A stretch of 9,956 nucleotides of DNA from Azohydromonas lata NBRC 102462 (GCA_945878385.1 CAMCTE010000094.1:1-9956), one strand, 5' to 3'. Positions 1-7,444 are shown, numbered from the stretch's first letter. The notes: generated by a model not told the origin, from the sequence alone. Numbers and translations: made by a program.

Positions 1-1402
1 CCATCAGCATCAGCAGGAGCACCATGCCGATGCGCTGGAGTCGCTCAAGCCAGACATCCGAAGGTGGACGGCCAGTGAACGCTTCGAAAAGATGATACAT
101 GAGGTGCCCCCCGTCGAGCATCGGCAAAGGCACGAGGTTCAGCACGAACAGGCTGATGCTGACCAGTGCCAAAAAGCCCAGGTACTGGGCGGCGCCGCGC
201 TGCACCGACTGCCCGGCGGCATCTGCAATGGTCAGCGGGCCGGAGAGTTGCCGAACGGACGCCTCGCCGATGATCATGCGGCCGATCATGCGCACCGTCA
301 GCCACGACATTTCCAGTGACTGTGTCACGCCGTGCGCCAGCGCGCTGAGCGGCTCCTTGCTCACGGTGACCACCTCGGGCAAGGCGCCGATGGCGGCCTC
401 CACTCGGCCAATGCGTTGACCGTCGGGCGCCGGCACCGGACGCGGCCGCACCATCAGTTCCACCTCTCGCCCTTCGCGCAGCACCCACCAACGCTGTGCG
501 GTTTCGCGCGGGGCGGAGCCTTCAGCCGTTGCGGGGTCTGCCGATGCAGGCTGAGTCGACTGGGGAACCCTTGGCCACTGTCGAATGCGCTCACGCAAGG
601 CGGCCGCATCGCGCACGGCCACGCCGTCTACCGACAACACGCGGTCACCCGCCTGCACGCCCGCTTCCTGTGCGGCTCCACCGTCCATCACCCGCTGGAT
701 CACGGGTTCACTGAACGCGCCCGTCAAGCCCACACGGCGCAGAAACTGCTCATCGACCTCGCCACCCAAGCCAGACAAGTCCAGCACCATGCGGCGCTTG
801 CCGGATGACCCGTCGCCGCCCAACTCCAGCGTCACCACTTCACGGTCCAGGGTCGCCCGGGTGAGTTGCCAGTGCAGCTCACCGATCGACTGCACCGACT
901 CGCAGCCCTCGGCCTGTGTGCGCCCCAGGGGGCCTTCACGGCCCTGGCAGACGGCCAAGACGCGGTCGCCCGCCTGCAAGCCCGCGCGTTCTGCAAGGCT
1001 GCCGGCCACCGGCGTGGCCAGGCGCGCCACAGGTTCCTGCGTGCCCCACCACGATGCAGCCGCATACAGCACCACAGCCAGCACCAGGTTGGCCAAGGGC
1101 CCGGCCGCCACGATCAGCGAGCGCTGAAGCAACGGACGCTGATCGAATGCCATGGCCTTCTCGTGGGCATCCACCGGCTCCTCGCGCGTGTCCAGCATGC
1201 GCACATACCCGCCCAGCGGCAAGGCGCACAGCACCCACTCGGTGGCCAGGGGATGGGCTTGCCGACGCCACAGCACCGGCCCGAATCCCACGGAAAAACG
1301 CAACACACGCACACCGCAGGCCCGTGCCATGCGGTAGTGCCCCCATTCGTGCACCGTCACCAGCACTGCGATGGTCAAGAGAAAGGACAGAACGGTGGTC
1401 AT
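1..1402 (-). CDS. rseP: RseP site-2 zinc metalloprotease (3' end beyond the window)
   Basis: Inner-membrane intramembrane protease that makes the second cut in RseA during the sigma-E envelope stress response and clears remnant signal peptides (family knowledge). Visible: N-terminal membrane segment with the zinc motif HEWGH at residues 18-22, the GFG loop at 39-41, AAGPLANL at 99-106 opening the second membrane segment, two PDZ-type repeats (AGLQAGDRV at 140-148, AGVQAGDRV at 248-256), and the C-terminal NLVPLPMLDGG at 422-432 carrying the third zinc ligand D430. All 467 codons read without a stop, so only a short tail is missing. The protein is slightly long: a Pro/Ala/Ser/Thr-rich insert lies at about 279-303 in the second PDZ region. 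The ATG lies 18 nt after the dxr stop, in the same frame, with no recognisable Shine-Dalgarno; no better start exists because the dxr TGA closes the frame upstream. Confidence 0.96.
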   Translation of the reverse strand, partial: MTTVLSFLLTIAVLVTVHEWGHYRMARACGVRVLRFSVGFGPVLWRRQAHPLATEWVLCALPLGGYVRMLDTREEPVDAHEKAMAFDQRPLLQRSLIVAAGPLANLVLAVVLYAAASWWGTQEPVARLATPVAGSLAERAGLQAGDRVLAVCQGREGPLGRTQAEGCESVQSIGELHWQLTRATLDREVVTLELGGDGSSGKRRMVLDLSGLGGEVDEQFLRRVGLTGAFSEPVIQRVMDGGAAQEAGVQAGDRVLSVDGVAVRDAAALRERIRQWPRVPQSTQPASADPATAEGSAPRETAQRWWVLREGREVELMVRPRPVPAPDGQRIGRVEAAIGALPEVVTVSKEPLSALAHGVTQSLEMSWLTVRMIGRMIIGEASVRQLSGPLTIADAAGQSVQRGAAQYLGFLALVSISLFVLNLVPLPMLDGGHLMYHLFEAFTGRPPSDVWLERLQRIGMVLLLMLM

Positions 1403-1420
1403 CAGCGAAACATCAGGGCG

Positions 1421-2611
1421 TCAAGCGGTGAGCGCGTCGGCCCATTGCCCGACGCAGGCGCGCACCCGTTGGTCCAGCGCAATCAACTCGTCCACCGCAG
1501 GCGAGATCGGCAACTGCGGGTCGATGGCCTCCAGCGCGCGCGCGTTGAGACGGTAGATGTCCATGAAGCCGATCCGGCCGGCCAGGAATCGCTCCACCGC
1601 CACTTCATTGGCGGCATTGAGCACCGCCGTGCTGCCCAGGGGGCCCTTGAGGGCGTGCCAGGACAGAAACAGGCCAGGGAAGCGCCGCTCATCGGCCTCT
1701 TCGAAGGTCAACGCCTTCAGCGAGGTCCATTCCAAACCGCTGGCCCCGGACTCGATGCGCTCGGGCCAGGCCAGGCCATAGGCGATGGGCACGCGCATGT
1801 CGGGTGTGCCCAACTGCGCCAGCACCGACTGGTCACGGCACACCACCATGGAATGCACGATGCTCTGCGGATGGATGACGGCCTTGATGCGCTCGGGTTC
1901 CAGGTCGAACAGCCAACGCGCCTCGATCACCTCCAAGGCCTTGTTCATCATGGTGGCCGAATCGACCGAAATCTTGCGGCCCATTACCCAGGTGGGGTGG
2001 GCACAGGCTTCGTCTGGCGTCACCGCCTCCAGCGAAGCGGGGTCGCGCTGGCGGAAGGGCCCGCCCGACGCGGTGAGGATGATGTGGTCCACCCGCCGTG
2101 CCCAGGTGCTGCGGTCTTCGGGCAGGCACTGGAAGATGGCCGAGTGTTCGCTGTCGATCGGAATGAGTGTGGCCCCCCCCTGGCGAACCGCCTGCATGAA
2201 CACGGCGCCCCCAACCACCAGGGCTTCCTTGTTGGCCAACAGCAGCCGTTTGCCCGTGCGCGCGGCGGCCAGGCACGAGGGCAGCCCGGCGGCACCCACG
2301 ACAGCCGCCATCACCGCATCCACCTCGGGGTCGGCGGCCACCTCACAGAGCGCCTGCGGCCCTTCCAGCACTTGGGTGGGGCAGCCCTGTTCCTTGAGCT
2401 GGCGGCGCACCTCGGAGGCGTGCGAGGCATCGGTGACCACCGCATGGCGGGGCTTCCACTTGATGCACTGGGCCACGAGCTCATCCACGCGGCTGTGGGC
2501 CGACAGCGCCCTCACCTCGATGCGTTCGGGGTGGCGCGCGGCCACATCCAGCGTGCTGGTGCCGATGGAGCCTGTGGAGCCCAAAACCGCCAGGCGCAAC
2601 TTGCTGCTCAT
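1421..2611 (-). CDS. dxr: 1-deoxy-D-xylulose 5-phosphate reductoisomerase
   Basis: Cytosolic NADPH-dependent enzyme that converts DXP to 2-C-methyl-D-erythritol 4-phosphate, the committed step of the MEP isoprenoid pathway. Visible in 396 residues: the N-terminal nucleotide-binding GSTGSIG at 11-17, LLANKEALV at 124-132, the metal-binding IDSEHSAIFQ at 152-161 (D153 and E155 match the known ligands), the substrate loop ASGGPFR at 181-187, MGRKISVDSATMMNKALE at 210-227 with the third metal-ligand glutamate E227, and IHPQSIVHSM at 246-255. Length is normal for the family. The ATG overlaps the cdsA stop as ATGA, indicating tight translational coupling. Its product leads to the isopentenyl units used by UppS two genes upstream, which explains its place in this operon. 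No anomaly seen. Confidence 0.98.
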   Translation of the reverse strand: MSSKLRLAVLGSTGSIGTSTLDVAARHPERIEVRALSAHSRVDELVAQCIKWKPRHAVVTDASHASEVRRQLKEQGCPTQVLEGPQALCEVAADPEVDAVMAAVVGAAGLPSCLAAARTGKRLLLANKEALVVGGAVFMQAVRQGGATLIPIDSEHSAIFQCLPEDRSTWARRVDHIILTASGGPFRQRDPASLEAVTPDEACAHPTWVMGRKISVDSATMMNKALEVIEARWLFDLEPERIKAVIHPQSIVHSMVVCRDQSVLAQLGTPDMRVPIAYGLAWPERIESGASGLEWTSLKALTFEEADERRFPGLFLSWHALKGPLGSTAVLNAANEVAVERFLAGRIGFMDIYRLNARALEAIDPQLPISPAVDELIALDQRVRACVGQWADALTA

Positions 2612-3459
2612 CGTCCCCCCAAAGCCAGTACCGCCAGGGCCGCCGGCAATACCGGCAGCAGGGCATCCACCCGATCCAAAACCCCGCCATGCCCAGGCAA
2701 CAGGCCACTGCTGTCCTTGGCGCCCACGGCACGCTTGATCATCGATTCGAACAGGTCACCCACCACGCCCAGCGCCACCAGCGCCGCAACGACGAACACC
2801 AGCCCGATCAGGCCAAAGTCCTTCCAGGCCCGCGCGAACACGCTGGGCGCACCGAGGTTGAACTGACGCTCGACCCTCATCCAAACCATGGCCAACACCA
2901 GCACACCCACACAGGCACCCGCCACGCCTTCCCATGTCTTGCCCGGGCTGATGGTGGGGGCCAGCTTGCGCTTGCCCCAACGGTGTCCGGCGAAGTAGGC
3001 GCAGATGTCGGAAACCCAGACGATGCACATCACCGACAGCATGAAATTCACGCCCACCTCGCGGGCCAGTGTCAGGGCCAACCAGGTGCCGAACATCACC
3101 ATCAGCCCCCACGCCAACCGCAGCGCGGCGGGCAGATTGGCCCACCCGCGGGGGCCTTGCGGCATCAGCAGAAGACACAGCAGCACCCACAACACAACCA
3201 GCCAGGCCCAACCCACGCCCAGGGCATGCGTCTGCGCACCGGTGAAGAATGTGGCCGCGGCGCCCAAAGGCACCAGGCCCGCATAGGCCAGCGCCAACGA
3301 GCCCACCACACCGTTGAGCCGCGCCCATTCCCAGGCGCCGGCTGCAGCCAGAACCAGGGCGAACGCACTGAAGGGCCATACGGAATCGGTGAACAGCGTG
3401 GGCAGCAGAATGGCCAACAGCACCAGCGCCGTGATCACGCGCAAACGCAGCATGGCCAT
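2608..3459 (-). CDS. cdsA: Phosphatidate cytidylyltransferase (CDP-diacylglycerol synthase)
   Basis: Integral inner-membrane enzyme that makes CDP-diacylglycerol from phosphatidate and CTP, the branch point for phosphatidylethanolamine, phosphatidylglycerol and cardiolipin. The protein is 283 residues from the chosen ATG and mostly hydrophobic, with about seven to eight likely membrane segments. The family signature is complete near the C-terminus (about residues 239-265), reading SMIKRAVGAKD then GLLPGHGGVLDRVD. A second conserved block, SDICAYFAGHRWGKRKLAP, lies at about 150-168, followed by SPGKTWEG. Start choice: ATG at 3459, with ATG at 3453 as an alternative; a TTG directly before 3459 could extend it by one codon. 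No strong ribosome binding site is seen. A 10-codon ORF from 3491 ends in TGATG on the 3459 start. The stop overlaps the dxr start by 4 bp. Confidence 0.96.
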   Translation of the reverse strand: MAMLRLRVITALVLLAILLPTLFTDSVWPFSAFALVLAAAGAWEWARLNGVVGSLALAYAGLVPLGAAATFFTGAQTHALGVGWAWLVVLWVLLCLLLMPQGPRGWANLPAALRLAWGLMVMFGTWLALTLAREVGVNFMLSVMCIVWVSDICAYFAGHRWGKRKLAPTISPGKTWEGVAGACVGVLVLAMVWMRVERQFNLGAPSVFARAWKDFGLIGLVFVVAALVALGVVGDLFESMIKRAVGAKDSSGLLPGHGGVLDRVDALLPVLPAALAVLALGGR

Positions 3460-3507
3460 CAAAACCCGCGCCGCACCAGGCGCACGGGCATGCGGCCGCA
3501 GCCGCGC

Positions 3508-4299
3508 TCAGCCATGGGCGGCCGCACCGGCAGCGCCGCCGCGCGGCATGGCCGGTTCCACCTCGGCCAAGGGCGGATGGTGACCGGGCAGTGAGCCGAA
3601 ACGGCGCTCGCGCGAGGCATAGAAGGCCAAGGCGTGCTGCACATCTTCGTCGTCGAACTCGGGCCATAGCCGTTCGGTGAAGAACATCTCCGCGTACGCG
3701 AGTTGCCACAACAGGAAGTTGCTCAGGCGGCATTCGCCACCCGTGCGGATGAGCAGATCGGGGTCGGGTGTATCGGCCAGGGTCAGGTAGCGGCCCAGGG
3801 TTCGCTCGTCCAGGGCTTGGGGGTCGACACCGGCGGCCATGGCCCGCTTGCAGGCCTGCACCACATCCCACCGCCCACCGTAGTTGAATGCCACATTCAA
3901 GGTGATGCAGCGGTTGCCCGCGGTGGTTTCCTCCATTCGCGCAAACGCCTGGCGCACCTTGGGCGACAGGGCCGAGAGGTCGCCCACTGCGCGCAGGCGC
4001 ACCCCTTGACGGGCCAACTGTTCCAGGTGCGCCTTCATGGCCGTGGGCACCAGCGACATCAGGCCCGACACCTCCGATTCAGGGCGGCTCCAGTTTTCGG
4101 TGGAGAACGCATAGACGGTGAGGATCTGCACGCCGCGTTGGGCGAATACCCGCACCGTGCGCACCAGGGCTTCAACGCCCTCTTTGTGACCGAGCAGCCG
4201 CGGCAGGCCCCGCTGCGTCGCCCAGCGGCCATTGCCGTCCATGACGATGGCCACGTGCCGGGGCACCGGTTGCAGTTGCGCTGGGCTGTCAGACTTCAC
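3508..4299 (-). CDS. uppS: Undecaprenyl diphosphate synthase (cis-prenyltransferase)
   Basis: Condenses isopentenyl diphosphate units onto farnesyl diphosphate to give C55 undecaprenyl diphosphate, the lipid carrier for peptidoglycan and surface polysaccharides. Visible: HVAIVMDGNGRWA at 15-27 with catalytic Asp21 (the Asp26 of E. coli), GHKEG at 37-41, YAFSTENWSRP at 63-73, FNYGGRWD at 138-145, and RTGGECRLSNFLLWQLAYAE at 185-204 followed by LWPEFD. Length is 263 residues. The C-terminal tail is Ala/Gly/Pro-rich and probably disordered. The reading frame stays open upstream into frr, so the start is a judgement: GTG at 4299 gives the usual short N-terminal lead. GTG at 4308 is possible, and no ATG precedes the catalytic motif except in the overlapping frr region. 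The Shine-Dalgarno is weak; a 7-codon ORF from 4319 ends as GTGA on this start. Confidence 0.95.
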   Translation of the reverse strand: MKSDSPAQLQPVPRHVAIVMDGNGRWATQRGLPRLLGHKEGVEALVRTVRVFAQRGVQILTVYAFSTENWSRPESEVSGLMSLVPTAMKAHLEQLARQGVRLRAVGDLSALSPKVRQAFARMEETTAGNRCITLNVAFNYGGRWDVVQACKRAMAAGVDPQALDERTLGRYLTLADTPDPDLLIRTGGECRLSNFLLWQLAYAEMFFTERLWPEFDDEDVQHALAFYASRERRFGSLPGHHPPLAEVEPAMPRGGAAGAAAHG

Positions 4300-4324
4300 A
4301 GGCCGCACCGTTTGGGCATGGCGG

Positions 4325-4885
4325 TCAAACCGCCATGATCTCCGCTTCCTTGCCTTGCACCAGGCGGTCGATCTCGGCCACGGTGCGGTCGGTGAGCTTC
4401 TGCACATCATCTTGGGCGCGGCGCTCGTCATCTTCGCTGGCCAACTTGTCCTTGACCAGCTTCTTGACCTGCTCGTTGGCATCGCGCCGCAGGTTGCGCA
4501 CGGCCACTTTGCAATCTTCACCCGTACCGCGCACCACCTTGGTCAGTTCACGGCGGCGTTCCTCCGTCAGTGCGGGCATCGGCACGCGAAGCAGATCGCC
4601 CTGCGTGCTGGGGTTCAGGCCCAGGTCGCTTTCGCGGATGGCCTTCTCAATCTTGGGGCCCATGCCCTTTTCCCAGGGCTGCACGCTGATGGTGCGGGCG
4701 TCCAGCAGGCTGACATTGGCCACCTGGCTGATGGGCACCATCGAGCCGTAGTAGTCCACCTGCACCTGGTCCAGGATGCCCGGGTGGGCGCGGCCGGTGC
4801 GGATCTTTTGCAGCTCACCCTTGAAGGCTTCGATGGACTTGGCCATCTTCTGTTCGGCCGTCTTCTTGATGTCGGCGATGGTCAT
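4325..4885 (-). CDS. frr: Ribosome recycling factor
   Basis: Cytosolic factor that, with EF-G, splits the post-termination ribosome so that subunits can be reused. Length is 186 residues, essentially the family norm of about 185. It starts with the typical helix MTIADIKKTAEQKM, followed by KIRTGRAHP at 27-35, which belongs to the long three-helix bundle, and YYGSMVPISQVANV at 45-58, in the domain II region. The charged C-terminal helices include RRDANEQVKKLVKDKLASED at 133-152, also typical. The ATG at 4885 lies 24 nt after the pyrH stop. Upstream bases do not show a good Shine-Dalgarno, so expression probably depends on translation of pyrH or on a weak site. Its place between pyrH and uppS is the standard proteobacterial arrangement. 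Confidence 0.98.
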   Translation of the reverse strand: MTIADIKKTAEQKMAKSIEAFKGELQKIRTGRAHPGILDQVQVDYYGSMVPISQVANVSLLDARTISVQPWEKGMGPKIEKAIRESDLGLNPSTQGDLLRVPMPALTEERRRELTKVVRGTGEDCKVAVRNLRRDANEQVKKLVKDKLASEDDERRAQDDVQKLTDRTVAEIDRLVQGKEAEIMAV

Positions 4886-4909
4886 GGTAATCAGAGGGTC
4901 AGAAAATTC

Positions 4910-5620
4910 TCAAACGTGCACCAGCGTGCCTTCGTCCTCGCCCAGCACCACACGGCGCAGAGCCCCGGACTTGAAGATGCTGAACACCTTGATGGGCAGT
5001 TTCTGGTCGCGGCACAAGGCAAAGGCCGTGGCATCCATCACCGCCAAGTTACGGGAAATCGCTTCATCGAAGCTGATCTTCGTGTAGCGCGTAGCCGTGG
5101 GGTCTTTGTGGGGGTCTGCGCTGTAAACGCCATCCACCTTGGTGGCCTTGAGCACCACCTCGGCGCCGATCTCTGCGCCGCGCAAGGCGGCTGCCGTGTC
5201 GGTGGTGAAGAAGGGGTTGCCGGTGCCAGCAGCGAAGATCACCACCTTGCCTTCTTCGAGATACTGCAGCGCTTTGGGGCGCACGTAGGGCTCCACCACC
5301 TGCTCGATGCTGATGGCGCTCATCACACGGGCGGTCAGGCCTTCCTGGCGCATGGTGTCCGACAGCGCCAGACTGTTCATCACCGTGGCCAGCATGCCCA
5401 TGTAGTCGGCGGTGGCGCGGTCCATGCCCACTGACCCGCCGGCCACACCGCGGAAGATGTTGCCCCCGCCAATCACCACCGCCACTTCGCAGCCCAGTTG
5501 CGTGACTTCGGCCACCTCGCGCACCATGCGCACGATGGTGGCGCGGTTGATGCCGTAGGCATCGTCGCCCATGAGGGCCTCGCCGGAGAGCTTCAGAAGG
5601 ATGCGTCGGTAAGCAGGCAT
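4910..5620 (-). CDS. pyrH: Uridylate (UMP) kinase
   Basis: Hexameric bacterial-type UMP kinase of the amino acid kinase fold; phosphorylates UMP to UDP with ATP in pyrimidine nucleotide synthesis and in this family is typically activated by GTP and inhibited by UTP. The 236 residues show ILLKLSGEAL at 7-16 (phosphate-binding lysine K10), VIGGGNIFRG at 49-58, the UMP-binding region around MDRATADYMGMLATVMN at 66-82, GTGNPFFTTD at 132-141, KVDGVYSADP at 161-170 and VMDATAF at 194-200. The start MPAYRRILLKLSGEAL is what relatives show; the ATG at 5620 has no strong Shine-Dalgarno. A 98-bp gap with several possible hairpins separates it from tsf. Confidence 0.98.
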   Translation of the reverse strand: MPAYRRILLKLSGEALMGDDAYGINRATIVRMVREVAEVTQLGCEVAVVIGGGNIFRGVAGGSVGMDRATADYMGMLATVMNSLALSDTMRQEGLTARVMSAISIEQVVEPYVRPKALQYLEEGKVVIFAAGTGNPFFTTDTAAALRGAEIGAEVVLKATKVDGVYSADPHKDPTATRYTKISFDEAISRNLAVMDATAFALCRDQKLPIKVFSIFKSGALRRVVLGEDEGTLVHV

Positions 5621-5718
5621 GCGCGGCGATGAAGACTGAAGAAAACACCCCAGTGTAAGGGGCTAATCAGGGCTGCGAGAGGATTTTCAAGCCCCGCACA
5701 GCCCTGGCGCAAGGGCTC
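5621..5718 (-). promoter_or_regulatory. tsf-pyrH intercistronic region with competing helices
   Basis: Read on the minus strand, AGCCCT (5717-5712) directly after the tsf stop can pair with AGGGCT (5705-5700). The same AGGGCT, extended to CAGGGCTG (5706-5699), pairs perfectly over 8 bp with CAGCCCTG (5675-5668). GGGGCT (5695-5690) can pair with AGCCCC (5664-5659), which would cross the 8-bp helix. CCCC and GGGG at 5662-5659 and 5651-5648 form another small hairpin. No T run follows any stem, so this is not a standard terminator. TTGAAA at 5690-5685 resembles a -35 box but has only a poor -10 partner (GATTAG, 16-bp spacing). What is seen is the base complementarity; any function in processing, attenuation or pyrH start-site control is inference. 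Confidence 0.35.
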
Positions 5719-6618
5719 TTACTGCGCCTTGCTGGCAGCAGCCACTTGGGCCGCCACTTCAGCGGCAAAGTCGTCCTGCTTCTTCTCGATGCCCTCACCC
5801 ACCACGTACAGGGTGAAGCCCTTGGCGGTGGTGTTGGTGGACTTCAGGTAGGCACCCACGGTCTGCTTGCCGTCGGCTGCCTTCACGAAGACCTGGTCCA
5901 GCAGGGAGACTTCCTTGAGGAACTTCTGCACCGAGCCTTCCACCATCTTGGAGACGATGTCCGCAGGCTTGCCCGACTCGGCGGCCTTCTCGGTGGCAAT
6001 CTTGCGTTCCTTTTCCACCAGCTCGGCCGGCACTTCGGCGCTGGACAGGGCTGCGGGCTTCATAGCGGCGATGTGCATGGCGGCGTCCTTGGCGGCCACA
6101 TCATCACCGTCGAATTCGACGACCACACCGATGCGGCTGCCATGCAGGTAGGAGGCCAGCTTGCCGCCACCCGCATAGCGCTTGAAACGGCGGATCGTCA
6201 TGTTTTCGCCGATCTTGCCGATCAGGCCTTTGCGCACATCTTCCACCGTGGGGCCGAAGGATTCCATGCTCAGCGGCAGGCCCGACAGCGCAGCCACGTC
6301 AGCCGGGTTGCTCGAAGCCACCAGTTCGGCGCAGGCCTTGGCGAAGGCGAGGAACGCATCATTCTTGGAAACGAAATCGGTTTCGCAGTTGATTTCGATC
6401 AGCGCGCCGGTCGTACCGGACACCGAGGCCGAAATCACGCCTTCGGCGGTGATGCGGGCAGCAGCCTTGCCGGCCTTGTTGCCCAGCTTGACGCGCAGGA
6501 TCTCTTCAGCACGAACCATGTCGCCGTCGGCTTCGGTCAGCGCCTTCTTGCACTCCATCATCGGGGCGTCGGTCTTGGCGCGCAGTTCAGCAACCATGCT
6601 GGCGGTAATCGCGGGCAT
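5719..6618 (-). CDS. tsf: Elongation factor Ts
   Basis: Nucleotide exchange factor that releases GDP from EF-Tu so it can bind GTP and aminoacyl-tRNA again. The 299 residues begin with a UBA-like N-terminal domain whose conserved block LRAKTDAPMMECKKAL (12-27) is the first family signature; the second, EINCETDFVSKND at 75-87, contains D81 and F82, which correspond to the residues that insert into EF-Tu to disturb Mg and nucleotide binding. The C-terminal part carries the lysine-rich dimerisation and coiled-coil region (KERKIATEKAAESGKP and onwards). The start at 6618 is fixed by a good Shine-Dalgarno, GGAG at 6630-6627, 8 nt upstream. A strong stem-loop lies in the 76-bp gap after rpsB. The stop is TAA. 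Confidence 0.98.
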   Translation of the reverse strand: MPAITASMVAELRAKTDAPMMECKKALTEADGDMVRAEEILRVKLGNKAGKAAARITAEGVISASVSGTTGALIEINCETDFVSKNDAFLAFAKACAELVASSNPADVAALSGLPLSMESFGPTVEDVRKGLIGKIGENMTIRRFKRYAGGGKLASYLHGSRIGVVVEFDGDDVAAKDAAMHIAAMKPAALSSAEVPAELVEKERKIATEKAAESGKPADIVSKMVEGSVQKFLKEVSLLDQVFVKAADGKQTVGAYLKSTNTTAKGFTLYVVGEGIEKKQDDFAAEVAAQVAAASKAQ

Positions 6619-6637
6619 CTTGATTTCTCCGTAAGTT

Positions 6638-6663
6638 TGAAAAAGGGGCCACGCAGGCCCCTT
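6638..6663 (-). terminator. Intrinsic terminator/attenuator between rpsB and tsf
   Basis: On the minus strand AAGGGGCC (6663-6656), loop TGCGT (6655-6651) and GGCCCCTT (6650-6643) form a perfect 8-bp GC-rich stem that runs into a T tract (TTTTT ending at 6640, then CAAAC). This has the form of a Rho-independent terminator. Because tsf lies directly downstream in the same direction and has its own Shine-Dalgarno but no obvious promoter, partial read-through is expected, giving more S2 than downstream transcripts. A comparable intercistronic attenuator is known in the E. coli rpsB-tsf operon. The structure is seen directly; its efficiency is inferred. Confidence 0.8.
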
Positions 6664-6694
6664 GGGAATCGGGTGTGGCGCCCAACCGGGCCGA

Positions 6695-7444
6695 TCAGGC
6701 CTCTTCGTTGACTTCCACGAACTCGTCACCACCGGCCGCACCGACCGCCTGGGCCAGTTCCTGGGTGGCGTTGGACTTGCCGTCCAGCACCGCATCAGCC
6801 ACTGCGCGGGCATACAGCGCCACGGCCTTGGCCGAGTCGTCGTTGCCGGGGATGACGTAGTCGATGCCGTCAGGCGAGTGGTTCGTGTCGACGATGCCCA
6901 CCACCGGGATGCCCAGCTTGTTGGCTTCCTGGATGGCGATCTTGTGGTAGCCCACGTCGATCACGAACAGGGCGTCGGGCAGCGCGGCCATGTCGGCGAT
7001 GCCGCCGATGTCCTTCTCGAGCTTGGCGATCTCGCGCTGGAACATCAGCGCTTCTTTCTTGATCGAGGGCTGCGTGCCGGCTTCCACCTGGGCCTGCATG
7101 TCCTTGAGCTTCTTCAGCGAACCCTTGACCGTCTTGAAGTTGGTGAGCATGCCGCCCAGCCAACGCTGGTCCACATAGGGCATGCCGCAACGGGCGGCTT
7201 CGGCTGCCACCACTTCACGGGCCTGGCGCTTGGTGCCCACCAGCATGATGGTGCCGCGGCGTGCCGCCAGCTGCTTGACGAACTTCATGCCGTCCTGAAA
7301 AAGAGGCTGGGTCTTTTCCAGGTTGATGATGTGGATCTTGTTGCGATGGCCGTAGATGAACGGGGCCATCTTGGGGTTCCAGAAGCGGGTTTGGTGACCG
7401 AAGTGCACACCGGCTTCCAGCATTTCGCGCATGCTGACAGACAT
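6695..7444 (-). CDS. rpsB: 30S ribosomal protein S2
   Basis: Small-subunit ribosomal protein needed for assembly of the 30S platform and for binding protein S1. The 249 residues start MSVSMREMLEAGVHFGHQTR, which holds the first S2 signature, followed by WNPKMAPFIYGHRNKIHIINLEKT. VDQRWLGGMLTNFKT lies at 91-105, and the second signature PDALFVIDVGYHKIAIQEANK at 156-176 is intact, followed by GIPVVGIVDTNHSPDGIDYVIPGNDDS. The coiled-coil-like insertion at about 106-146 is typical. The ATG at 7444 has a perfect AGGAG at 7454-7450, five bases upstream; an upstream alternative start would only add leader-encoded residues. It is the first gene of the operon, preceded by a structured leader and an extended -10 promoter. 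The acidic C-terminus is normal. Confidence 0.98.
   Translation of the reverse strand: MSVSMREMLEAGVHFGHQTRFWNPKMAPFIYGHRNKIHIINLEKTQPLFQDGMKFVKQLAARRGTIMLVGTKRQAREVVAAEAARCGMPYVDQRWLGGMLTNFKTVKGSLKKLKDMQAQVEAGTQPSIKKEALMFQREIAKLEKDIGGIADMAALPDALFVIDVGYHKIAIQEANKLGIPVVGIVDTNHSPDGIDYVIPGNDDSAKAVALYARAVADAVLDGKSNATQELAQAVGAAGGDEFVEVNEEA

Noticed and set aside
630..980. Near-repeat within rseP (about 630-661 and 949-980)
   Set aside because: It reflects the two related PDZ motifs (AGDRV) of RseP rather than a DNA repeat element.
866..2866. A 666-codon plus-strand open frame opposite rseP, dxr and the end of cdsA
   Set aside because: It lies antisense to three well-supported genes, and its translation is rich in His, Gln, Arg and Gly as expected from reversed high-GC coding sequence. 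It shows no recognisable domain, and no good start context was seen.
3491..3525. Two GCGGCCGC palindromes about 26 bp apart near the uppS-cdsA junction
   Set aside because: Such GC palindromes are expected by chance in this composition, and one lies in the Ala/Gly-rich uppS tail; there is no T run or flanking structure to suggest a terminator or a protein site.
4232..5434. A 400-codon plus-strand open frame opposite frr and pyrH
   Set aside because: Same compositional shadow effect; it spans gene boundaries on the other strand and resembles no family.
5746..6711. Plus-strand open frames opposite tsf (and 6662-7456 opposite rpsB)
   Set aside because: tsf and rpsB are certain, and these frames are antisense reflections of their biased codons.
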